From NCBI GenBank assembly GCA_945486175.1, contig CALYTA010000086.1:1-5406 (forward strand): DNA of 5,406 nucleotides, in the 5' to 3' direction. Every line of letters starts with the position of its first letter. Position 1 is the first letter of the stretch. This DNA is from an uncultured Clostridia bacterium (GTDB lineage: Bacteria > Bacillota > Clostridia > Oscillospirales > Butyricicoccaceae). Shown piece after piece: positions 1 through 5,406 of the stretch. The position numbers were made by a program, and so were the translations under genes. The notes under the pieces are model-generated. The model did no database searches. It had not been told where the DNA came from and saw only the letters and a program-made list of their open reading frames with translations.

Positions 1-282
1 CTGATTGAGATCCGTCAGGCCATTGAGATGGCGAGCATTTACTCCTCCATTCTGGCGGGCACGATGGAGACCTATTCCTCCGTAGTTTCCAACAACATGA
101 ATGATATCATGAAGACGCTGACTGTCATCACCCTGATTATGACCATACCGAATATGGTGTTCGGCTTCTATGGTATGAACGTTTCGCATCTGCCGGGCGC
201 AATCAGCTTTATCCCGGGCATTATTGCGGTGATCGGCTGCATCGTCGCATGGCAGTTCCTCAAAAAAAGCAAGCTGTATTGA
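1..282 (+). CDS. corA: CorA-family magnesium/divalent cation transporter, C-terminal fragment
   Basis: This is the last 93 codons of a gene whose 5' part lies outside the window; the frame is open from base 1 to the TGA at 280-282. CorA proteins are homopentameric inner-membrane channels that import Mg2+ (some carry Co2+, Ni2+ or Zn2+). The fragment shows the family's C-terminal layout. A polar helix (the end of the long stalk helix, up to about base 110) leads into a first membrane segment, roughly bases 115-171. This ends in the signature Tyr-Gly-Met-Asn, with GMN at 172-180, which forms the selectivity filter. A short periplasmic-side loop follows, then a second membrane segment (about bases 205-261), then a short basic cytoplasmic tail ending KKSKLY. 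Spacing and tail are typical. The cytoplasmic sensor domain cannot be judged here. The family call is firm, but the exact ion is not determined by what is visible. Confidence 0.93.
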   Translation: MIEIRQAIEMASIYSSILAGTMETYSSVVSNNMNDIMKTLTVITLIMTIPNMVFGFYGMNVSHLPGAISFIPGIIAVIGCIVAWQFLKKSKLY

Positions 283-316
283 GTATTTGATTTGACGACA
301 CGAAAGGACAATCCGT

Positions 317-661
317 ATGACAACCAAGACGATCACTTCGGTGGTATCTCTGGCCGGTCTGCTCAAGAGCATTTTTATCTCCGGCCGCTTTAAAAAGGAC
401 CTCCCGATGCAGTTGGTTGACCCGAAGGGCAACAAAATCTGCGAAATCCATGAGGAGGACCCGGAGCGCTGGATCCGCACCAACTATAAGGACAGCATTG
501 CCTGCACCCGCAAGCTGTGCACCCGTTCGCAGTGGGATAAGATGGATATTGTACAGCAGGTGCGTCTGTGTGACTGCTGGGAGGCGCTGGCCGTGATGGA
601 GTATCTCGATGTGGGATATGATGACGGCAACCGCTTTGAAATTGACGAATACGAATGCTGA
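317..661 (+). CDS. hypothetical protein, 114 aa, cysteine-containing with acidic C-terminus
   Basis: I do not recognise this protein. The ATG at 317 has an AAAGGA Shine-Dalgarno at 302-307 with a 9-base gap, which supports the start. The N-terminus (residues about 7-22) is mildly hydrophobic, but basic residues break it soon after, so it is neither a convincing signal peptide nor a membrane segment. The middle reads like a small soluble domain with beta-type stretches around residues 31-45 and a helix around 74-97. There are six cysteines (42, 63, 68, 85, 87 and 114), including a C-x4-C and a C-x-C pair that might bind metal, although the spacing fits no zinc-ribbon pattern I know. The last 20 residues are strongly acidic. 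It lies 34 bases after the cation transporter gene and 62 bases before the MATE gene on the same strand, with no terminator between, so co-transcription is possible. No function is assigned. Confidence 0.8.
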   Translation: MTTKTITSVVSLAGLLKSIFISGRFKKDLPMQLVDPKGNKICEIHEEDPERWIRTNYKDSIACTRKLCTRSQWDKMDIVQQVRLCDCWEALAVMEYLDVGYDDGNRFEIDEYEC

Positions 662-710
662 GCGGCATTTGAATCTGTGAGAGAAACACAAGAAGATGTA
701 CCAGGTGGGG

Positions 711-717
711 AAAGGAG
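711..717 (+). promoter_or_regulatory. ribosome binding site that fixes the MATE gene start
   Basis: AAAGGAG is a strong Shine-Dalgarno match. It is followed immediately by TTG (718-720), which is in frame but far too close to be a start, and then by ATG at 724, which leaves the usual 6-base gap. The ATG is therefore the start and the two extra N-terminal residues predicted from the TTG are not made. Confidence 0.85.
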
Positions 718-723
718 TTGCTT

Positions 724-2103
724 ATGGCTGAGACAAGGCAGGAAAACAAGATGGGAGTTATGCCGGTAAACAAGCTGTTGATTTCAATGGCGCTGCCGAT
801 GATTATTTCCATGCTTGTACAGGCGTTATACAATATTGTTGACAGTATCTTTGTATCGCGCATCTGTGAGGATGCGCTGACAGCCGTTTCGCTGGCGTTT
901 CCGGTGCAGAACCTGATGATTGCGATTTCATCAGGCACAGGCGTCGGCGTCAATGCACTGCTTTCCCGCTCACTCGGTGCAAAAAATCAGGAAGCAGCCG
1001 ATAAGGCCGCAAAAAACGGCATATTTCTGGCCATTTGCAGTTATCTGGTCTTTCTGGTGCTGGGCCTGACGGCATGCAACCTGTTTTTCCGTACGCAGAC
1101 CGACAGTGAGACAATCATTGCATATGGCGATACCTATCTCAGCATCTGTATGATCTGTTCGTTCGGCATGTTTGTCCAGATGATGTTTGAGCGCCTGCTG
1201 CAGGCGACCGGCCGCACGATTTACACCATGTTCACACAGGGCACGGGTGCGATTATCAACATCATTCTCGACCCGATCCTGATTTTCGGCATGTTTGGCA
1301 TGCCGAAGCTGGGCATCGCAGGTGCTGCGGTTGCAACAGTCACCGGTCAGATTATTGCAGGCGTGATGGCGGTTTTCTTCAACTTCAAATTCAACACCGA
1401 TGTCAGCCTGAAGGGGAAATTCCGCCCGAGCGGACATATTATCGCACAGATTTACTCGGTCGGCATCCCGTCTATCCTGATGATGTCGATTTCCTCGGTC
1501 ATGGTATACGGCATGAACCGCATCCTGATCGCATTTACTTCGACGGCGACAGCAGTCTTTGGCGTATATTTCAAGCTCCAGTCGTTCATCTTCATGCCGA
1601 TTTTCGGCATGAACAACGGCATGGTGCCAATTATCGCGTACAATTACGGCGCATGCAAGCCGGACCGCATCAAGAAAACCATTGCCCTTGCGATGGTCTA
1701 TGCGGAGTGCATCATGCTGGCCGGTTTGCTGGTGTTCAAGCTCAAGCCGGATGTGCTGCTCAGCTTCTTCAATGCTTCGCCGGAGATGCTTGCCATCGGC
1801 GAGCCTGCGCTGCGCACGATTTCGTGGAGCTTCCTGGTCGCGGGCATCTGTATCATCAGCTCGTCCACCTTCCAGGCGCTGGGCAACGGCATGTACAGCC
1901 TGATGATTTCGTTTGGCCGCCAGCTGGTTGTACTGCTCCCGGTGGCCTATCTGCTGTCTCTGACCGGCAACATCCATGCGGTCTGGTGGTCGTTCCCGAT
2001 TGCGGAAATCGCTTCGCTGGCACTGTCTCTTTTCTTTATGTACAAGGTCAATAAAAATATTTTTATTCCGCTGCGCGAGATGCAGCAGGAATCGGAACAA
2101 TAA
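724..2103 (+). CDS. MATE-family efflux transporter (MepA/NorM-like)
   Basis: This is a 459-residue multidrug and toxic compound extrusion antiporter, a typical length for the family. It should export cationic drugs or metabolites across the cytoplasmic membrane in exchange for Na+ or H+. About twelve membrane helices alternate with short loops in two half-repeats. Family marks are visible. Helix 1 reads LPMIISMLVQALYNIVD with the conserved Asp at residue 40, followed by SIFVSR. A Gly-rich GTGVGVNALLSR stretch lies at 71-82. The conserved LDPILIFG is at 182-189 and starts a helix of the first half. In the second half GMVPIIAYNYGA lies at 299-310 and FQALGNG at 383-389. The N-terminal MGVMPVNKLLISMALPM resembles the MepA-like branch in Firmicutes. 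The ATG is chosen over the in-frame TTG at 718 because of Shine-Dalgarno spacing. It is the last gene before a terminator. Family is certain, substrate is not. Confidence 0.95.
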   Translation: MAETRQENKMGVMPVNKLLISMALPMIISMLVQALYNIVDSIFVSRICEDALTAVSLAFPVQNLMIAISSGTGVGVNALLSRSLGAKNQEAADKAAKNGIFLAICSYLVFLVLGLTACNLFFRTQTDSETIIAYGDTYLSICMICSFGMFVQMMFERLLQATGRTIYTMFTQGTGAIINIILDPILIFGMFGMPKLGIAGAAVATVTGQIIAGVMAVFFNFKFNTDVSLKGKFRPSGHIIAQIYSVGIPSILMMSISSVMVYGMNRILIAFTSTATAVFGVYFKLQSFIFMPIFGMNNGMVPIIAYNYGACKPDRIKKTIALAMVYAECIMLAGLLVFKLKPDVLLSFFNASPEMLAIGEPALRTISWSFLVAGICIISSSTFQALGNGMYSLMISFGRQLVVLLPVAYLLSLTGNIHAVWWSFPIAEIASLALSLFFMYKVNKNIFIPLREMQQESEQ

Positions 2104-2111
2104 AAAAACAG

Positions 2112-2147
2112 AGCGGAGCTGCGCAGTATGTGTGGCTCCGCTTTTTT
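2112..2147 (+). terminator. intrinsic terminator after the MATE gene
   Basis: A perfect 8-bp stem, AGCGGAGC (2112-2119) pairing with GCTCCGCT (2135-2142), encloses a 15-base loop and runs into six T residues (2142-2147). It starts 8 bases after the MATE stop codon. It closes the preceding transcription unit and isolates it from the promoter that begins at 2156. An A-rich run at 2102-2108 lies upstream, but the reverse-strand signal is weaker, so this is called for the + strand. Confidence 0.88.
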
Positions 2148-2155
2148 CGACCGGT

Positions 2156-2184
2156 TTGACGGGATTGGTATCGTTTGTTATAAT
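2156..2184 (+). promoter_or_regulatory. sigma-A promoter with extended -10 for the kinase-LRR / AlkD-like unit
   Basis: TTGACG at 2156-2161 (five of six consensus bases) and a perfect TATAAT at 2179-2184 are separated by exactly 17 bases. A TG dinucleotide at 2176-2177, one base before the -10, makes it an extended -10. Transcription should begin near 2191, giving an untranslated leader of about 28 bases that carries the AAAGGGGG ribosome binding site (2205-2212). No operator-like inverted repeat overlaps it, so the sequence suggests constitutive, fairly strong expression. The start site has not been measured. Confidence 0.85.
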
Positions 2185-2219
2185 TTGAGGCAGAGAGACA
2201 AACGAAAGGGGGCAATGGT

Positions 2220-4226
2220 ATGCTGGGGCTGGAACAGCGCCTGCACGGATATGAACCGCTGTTTGGCAGCTGGAATGTATGCGGAGAGATCGGCAGCGGC
2301 AATTTCGGGCGCGTCTACCGCGTGGAAATGCGCGATCTGTTCGGTGAAGTACATGCTGCGGCGCTCAAGGTGGTGGAAATTCTGCCTGACCGGACGCTGG
2401 CGGATACACCGGAACGGGTGCGTGCGCTCGCGAAGAAGGCATATGACAGCGAGATCGGCACAATGCACACCCTGCGCGGCGCGGACAATGTCGTGCATAT
2501 GGATGACCATGCGGTGATGGAGCTGTATGAAGACGGAAAGCTGGTCGGCTGTGACCTGCTCATCCGCATGGAATTGCTGGAGAGCCTCGGCACGCTGCTC
2601 GGCCGGGGAGAGAAAAAACTGTATACGGCGGGGGAGGTCCGCCGTATCGGCATGGATTTGAGCCGCGGCCTGATTTGTTGCCACAGCGTCAGTATCCTGC
2701 ACCGTGACATCAACCCCAATAATATTTTCCGCAGCCGGTTTGGCAGCTATAAGCTGGGAGATTTCGGTATTGCCAAGCAGCTCGCGGGCACAGTGCATGC
2801 GGGCACGGCAATCGGCACGAAAAAATATGCCGCACCGGAGGTCGTGGCCGGAGAGGAATACGACGCGCGTGCGGATATCTATTCGCTCGGCATTGTGCTG
2901 TACCAGCTGGCAAACGGCGGATATCTGCCGTTTTTCCACAGGGATATGCAGCCGCGCGACTGGGATGCGGCAGATGCGCGCAGGCTGGGCGGGGAGGAAT
3001 TCCCGTTGCCGTCACAGGCAGATGCCGCGTTCAGCCGTGTGATTTTGAAGGCGTGCGCGTTTCGCCCATCTGACCGGTTTGCATCGGCACAGGAGCTGTA
3101 CGACGCACTGGATGCATTGGGGCATCCGGCAGCGGTTCCGCAAAATAAGCCGCAGACCGCACTGGATTTCTGGCAGAAGCCGCAGGAATCCCGGTTCGAC
3201 CTGCTGGGTGCGTTCGGCCTGGCGGTCACGGTGTCACCGGAAATGCGATATATGGCACAGCAGCTTGCCGGTTATCCGGTGCAGCGGGAAAATGCCCAGC
3301 CGAGCGGTGTGCTGACACCGCGTCTGGCGGCGCATCTGCCCGCATGGCGCATCCGCATGCCATGGTTTCCGTTTAACCGTCTGGCTGTGCGCGGATATTC
3401 ATCCATCGGTGACCGCGCGTTCCGCGGGCGCAAGGATATCATTGCGGTTTCGTGCGGCAAGAGCGTGAAGAGCATCGGCACAGAGGCATTTCTGCGGTGC
3501 AGCAGCCTCAGTGAGGTGGAATGTGCGCGCGGATTGATCAAGATTCTCGACGGCGCGTTTGCGGACTGTGTGCGCCTGTCGCGCTGTCACCTGCCGGATA
3601 CCGTGCAGGAGCTGGGAGAGCGCGCCTTTGCGGGCTGTATTGCGCTCGCTTCGCTGCGCGTGCCGGAGAGCGTACAGGCATTGGGTGACCAGATGTGCGA
3701 CGGATGTACCGGGCTGCATCAGGTTACCCTGCCGTCCGGACTGCGCAGTGTGGGACATGCCTCGTTCCGTGGGAGCGGGCTGAAGAAGCTGCTCCTGCCG
3801 GACAGCTGTATCCGGCTGGGAGAAGCCGCATTTGCAGATTGCCGGAGCCTCGCTTCCGTACAGGTGTCGCTGCGGCTGGCTGTGATTCCGCGGGAGTGCT
3901 TTTCCGGCTGCATATCGCTGCAGCAGTTCGATCTGCCGTTCCGGCTGACGGAAATCCGGGAACGCGCCTTTTTCGGCTGTACGGCGCTGGAGCAGATTGT
4001 GATACCGGAGGGCGTGCGCCGCATTGGCAGACAGGCCTTTGCGCAGTGCGACAGCCTGACGGTCATCCGCGTGCCGGATTCGGTGCAGCACATCGGGGAG
4101 GAGGCCTTCGGCGCGGGCGGAGGACTCCTGCGCGGGCGGTTCGGTAAGCTGACTGTCATCGCACACAGCGGCAGCTATGCATGGCAGTACTGCAAGCAGT
4201 GCGGCATTCGGGTGCGTGAGCCTTGA
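2220..4226 (+). CDS. Hanks-type Ser/Thr protein kinase fused to BspA-type leucine-rich repeats
   Basis: This 668-residue protein has two parts. Residues about 15-300 are a eukaryotic-like protein kinase. The Gly loop GSGNFG is at 25-30, the ATP-anchoring Lys in AALK is K50, the helix-C Glu is probably E78, the catalytic loop HRDINPNN is at 161-168 (base D163, metal ligand N168), DFG is at 181-183, APE at 205-207, the helix-F Asp is D219, and R286 in the last helix is conserved. Activation-loop candidates are T191, T196 and T200. The catalytic-loop Lys normally two residues after the Asp is Asn165. A linker (301-395) leads to LRR_5 repeats (396-646) and a BspA-type end cap (SGSYAWQYCKQCGI). 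There is no signal peptide or membrane helix, so it should be cytoplasmic, unlike membrane-bound PrkC-type kinases or secreted BspA proteins. The ATG at 2220 has a Shine-Dalgarno 7 bases upstream. The likely role is signalling in which the repeats bind a partner or substrate; target unknown. Confidence 0.92.
   Translation: MLGLEQRLHGYEPLFGSWNVCGEIGSGNFGRVYRVEMRDLFGEVHAAALKVVEILPDRTLADTPERVRALAKKAYDSEIGTMHTLRGADNVVHMDDHAVMELYEDGKLVGCDLLIRMELLESLGTLLGRGEKKLYTAGEVRRIGMDLSRGLICCHSVSILHRDINPNNIFRSRFGSYKLGDFGIAKQLAGTVHAGTAIGTKKYAAPEVVAGEEYDARADIYSLGIVLYQLANGGYLPFFHRDMQPRDWDAADARRLGGEEFPLPSQADAAFSRVILKACAFRPSDRFASAQELYDALDALGHPAAVPQNKPQTALDFWQKPQESRFDLLGAFGLAVTVSPEMRYMAQQLAGYPVQRENAQPSGVLTPRLAAHLPAWRIRMPWFPFNRLAVRGYSSIGDRAFRGRKDIIAVSCGKSVKSIGTEAFLRCSSLSEVECARGLIKILDGAFADCVRLSRCHLPDTVQELGERAFAGCIALASLRVPESVQALGDQMCDGCTGLHQVTLPSGLRSVGHASFRGSGLKKLLLPDSCIRLGEAAFADCRSLASVQVSLRLAVIPRECFSGCISLQQFDLPFRLTEIRERAFFGCTALEQIVIPEGVRRIGRQAFAQCDSLTVIRVPDSVQHIGEEAFGAGGGLLRGRFGKLTVIAHSGSYAWQYCKQCGIRVREP
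3405..4157 (+). repeat. tandem BspA-type leucine-rich repeat array (about 11 units, 69-bp period)
   Basis: Within the kinase fusion protein, residues 396-646 form consecutive 23-residue units of the pattern I-G-x-x-A-F-x-x-C-x-x-L-x-x-V-x-[LV]-P-x-S-V-x-x. Units start at residues 396, 419, 442, 465, 488, 511, 533, 556, 579, 602 and 625. The sixth (511-532) has lost one residue between the Phe and Leu positions and lacks the Cys. The last is degenerate and passes into the C-terminal cap. At DNA level the units are diverged, but units 4 and 9 still share recognisable stretches (near 3619 and 3961). This is the LRR_5 type known from Treponema and Bacteroides surface proteins and widespread in gut Firmicutes. 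It normally mediates protein-protein binding. Confidence 0.93.
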
Positions 4227-4921
4227 GGGACACGATTCGTGCGCGGCTGTCCGCGCTTGCAGAAGGAGAATACCGCGATTTTTCTTCCGCACTTATTCCG
4301 GGCTGCGGCACGATGCTCGGCGTGCGCCTGCCGCGCCTGCGCGCACTGGCGAAGGAAATTGCCGTGGATGCTGACGCGTATTTGGCCGAGCCGTGCGGTG
4401 CTCTGTTTGAAGAGGTCATGCTGCGCGGCATGGTCATCGGCTGCATGAAATGCCCGACCGAACAGCGCATGCAGCACATGCGGGAATTTATCCCGCTCAT
4501 CGACAACTGGTCGGTGTGTGACAGCTTCTGCACCGGACTGAAGGAAGCAAAGAAAAAGCCGGAGGCTTACTGGGACTTTATCCTGCCATATCTGCACAGC
4601 GGACAGGAGTTCGAGGTGCGGTTTGGCGTGGTCATGATGCTCGCGCACTTCGCACAGGGAGAATGGCTGCCGCGCGTGCGGGAGCAGCTGGAACAGGTAT
4701 CTCATCCGGGCTATTATGTCAAAATGGCAGTCGGCTGGGCCGTGTCCGTGTGCTATGTCCGCGATCCCGCATATACGTGGGACTGGATGCAGCGCAATAC
4801 ACTCGATGCGGAAACCGAACGCATGGCAATACAGAAAATTCTCGATTCGCGCCGCGTGACCGGTACGGACCGTGAACGGATTGTACAGCTGCGGGAACAG
4901 CGGAAAAAGCAAAAATCCTGA
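4223..4921 (+). CDS. DNA alkylation repair protein, AlkD-like (HEAT-repeat)
   Basis: This 232-residue protein matches the AlkD-like DNA alkylation repair family: all-helical HEAT-like glycosylases that remove bulky or positively charged alkylated bases such as N3- and N7-alkylpurines without base flipping. The N-terminal pattern is typical: EGEYRDFSSALIPG (14-27), then MLGVRLPRLRALAKE (31-45). The Trp-x3-Asp pair W96/D100 in IDNWSVCD matches the spacing of the catalytic W109/D113 in Bacillus cereus AlkD. W172 in YYVKMAVGWAVS aligns by distance with AlkD W187. The C-terminus is basic (REQRKKQKS). The start is TTG at 4223, since a TGA at 4217-4219 closes the frame upstream and the next ATG (codon 31) would cut into the domain. 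It overlaps the kinase stop in TTGA, with only a weak GGGTG-like ribosome site at 4210-4214, so translation is probably coupled. Family membership is firm; activity is inferred, since some relatives lack glycosylase activity. Confidence 0.9.
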   Translation: MRDTIRARLSALAEGEYRDFSSALIPGCGTMLGVRLPRLRALAKEIAVDADAYLAEPCGALFEEVMLRGMVIGCMKCPTEQRMQHMREFIPLIDNWSVCDSFCTGLKEAKKKPEAYWDFILPYLHSGQEFEVRFGVVMMLAHFAQGEWLPRVREQLEQVSHPGYYVKMAVGWAVSVCYVRDPAYTWDWMQRNTLDAETERMAIQKILDSRRVTGTDRERIVQLREQRKKQKS

Positions 4922-4944
4922 ATCGAAACCGATTCAGGATTTTT
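4911..4944. terminator. bidirectional intrinsic terminator between convergent genes
   Basis: A perfect 15-bp stem (4911-4925 with 4930-4944) closes a 4-base AAAC loop. On the + strand it ends in TTTTTTT (4940-4946), and on the - strand it ends in TTTTT (4915-4911). It contains the TGA of the AlkD-like gene (4919-4921), and the TAA of the thioesterase gene (4947-4945) follows directly, so one hairpin ends both convergent transcripts. Confidence 0.93.
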
Positions 4945-5379
4945 TTACGCCTCATCCTGCGTGCATAGCATGCTGCAAAACAGATTGTAAATATCCGGAA
5001 GCTTCTTCCTGAGCGACACAGGGCGCCCATTCTGTCCGATAAAACAGTGGCCGGTGCTGCCTGTCCCGCACAAATGTCCGGTTTCTGCATCATAAAATTC
5101 ATAGGCAACTGTCATGCGGACTTGTGACATAGCTGTAACGCGCACATCAATCCGGCAGGTCTGTCCAAAATGCATCATTTCCTTGTACTCACAGCTGACG
5201 GAAATGACAGGGATGGAAATGCCGTCGCGCTCCATCTGGTCATAGCCGTAGCCGAGCTGCTCCATCATTGCGATACGCGCTTCCTCCATCCAGCGGATAT
5301 AATTGGAGTGGTGTACAATGCGCATGCCATCAGTTTCATAATACTGTATACGGTGCTGGTATGAAAAAAACTTGTCCAT
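4945..5379 (-). CDS. acyl-CoA thioesterase, YbgC/4-hydroxybenzoyl-CoA thioesterase-like hotdog protein
   Basis: This is a complete 144-residue single-hotdog-fold protein, the normal length for the family, which hydrolyses acyl-CoA thioesters to free acid and CoA in the cytoplasm, usually as a tetramer. The signature is near the N-terminus: YYETDGMRIVHHSNYIRWMEEAR (residues 13-35, shown here as its key residues Y13, D17, H24, N26, Y27, W30, E33 and R35). It corresponds to the family's Y-x-D-T-D-x-x-G-V-V-y-H-x-x-Y-x-x-W-x-E-x-x-R. Asp17 is the expected catalytic residue. The usual Gly before Val-Val is replaced (R20-I21-V22). Residues 60-115 supply the remaining strands. The ATG at 5379-5377 has an AGGAAGGG ribosome binding site (5392-5385) with a 5-base gap. 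No promoter is visible in the 27 bases left. No tol-pal genes are adjacent, as expected in a Gram-positive, so a YbgC-type envelope role is not implied. Substrate chain length is unknown. Confidence 0.9.
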   Translation of the reverse strand: MDKFFSYQHRIQYYETDGMRIVHHSNYIRWMEEARIAMMEQLGYGYDQMERDGISIPVISVSCEYKEMMHFGQTCRIDVRVTAMSQVRMTVAYEFYDAETGHLCGTGSTGHCFIGQNGRPVSLRKKLPDIYNLFCSMLCTQDEA

Positions 5380-5406
5380 ATGATCCCTTCCTGCTTTTTG
5401 CTTTCT

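Noticed and set aside
292..297. TTGACG resembling a -35 element before the 114-residue gene
   Set aside because: A -10 at normal spacing would fall on the start codon, and none is present.
654..670. Short inverted repeat (AATGC...GCATT) at the end of the 114-residue gene
   Set aside because: It has only a 5-bp stem and no T run, so it is too weak to call a terminator.
718..720. TTG as the MATE start codon
   Set aside because: It touches the Shine-Dalgarno directly. The ATG at 724 has correct spacing and is preferred.
662..723. Search for a promoter in front of the MATE gene
   Set aside because: TTGAAT at 669-674 has no acceptable -10 at 16-18 bases; the best candidate shares only about half the consensus, so no promoter is called.
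696..731. Tiny 11-codon frame (ATG at 696, TGA at 729-731) overlapping the MATE start, as a possible leader peptide
   Set aside because: It has no ribosome binding site of its own, no attenuator-like hairpins and no informative codon run. A chance frame is more likely.
970..2100. Long open frame (376 codons) on the - strand opposite the MATE gene
   Set aside because: Its product is a low-complexity string rich in His, Arg, Asp and Gln, with no recognisable domain. It mirrors the codon bias of the strongly supported MATE gene, so it is a shadow.
3399..4292. 297-codon open frame on the - strand opposite the LRR region
   Set aside because: The repetitive Ala/Arg/Gln/Leu composition simply reflects the antisense of the repeats, and it runs through the kinase-AlkD junction. 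No ribosome site or domain supports it.
5364..5370. Seven-A homopolymer near the start of the thioesterase gene as a phase-variable switch
   Set aside because: The tract is short and simply encodes Lys-Phe-Phe-Ser codons on the - strand. There is nothing else to suggest slippage control.

Overview
The window looks like chromosomal DNA from a moderately GC-rich Gram-positive gut Clostridium relative, tentatively the Oscillospirales (Ruminococcaceae or Butyricicoccaceae type). I infer this from the style of the proteins: a MepA-like MATE pump, a soluble Hanks-type kinase joined to BspA-type leucine-rich repeats, a stand-alone hotdog thioesterase, strong AGGAGG-like ribosome binding sites and a consensus sigma-A promoter. 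No database search was possible, so the taxon is a guess. There is no phage, transposon, CRISPR or RNA-gene signal.

Left part (1-2147, all + strand): the C-terminal end of a CorA-family divalent cation transporter, then a 114-residue protein I do not recognise, then a complete MATE multidrug/cation antiporter. The gaps are 34 and 62 bases with no terminator in them, so the three could be co-transcribed. The run ends at a clear intrinsic terminator (2112-2147).

Middle part (2156-4944, + strand): a compact two-gene unit bounded by its own signals. A TTGACG-17-TATAAT promoter with an extended -10 begins only 8 bases after the preceding terminator. It drives a 668-residue protein made of an N-terminal Ser/Thr kinase domain and about eleven BspA-type leucine-rich repeats. 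The kinase stop codon overlaps the TTG start of an AlkD-like DNA alkylation repair (HEAT-repeat) gene in a TTGA junction, which suggests translational coupling. The unit ends in a 15-bp hairpin that contains the second gene's stop codon.

Right part (4945-5379, - strand): a convergent gene for a YbgC-like acyl-CoA thioesterase. Its stop codon abuts the same hairpin, which therefore serves as a bidirectional terminator. The window ends just upstream of its ribosome binding site.

The most notable item is the kinase-LRR/AlkD-like pair. It combines a cytoplasmic kinase, with a substituted catalytic-loop lysine and a ligand-binding-type repeat array, and a possible DNA-repair or DNA-binding partner made from the same message. 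Everything else is ordinary housekeeping or accessory transport.
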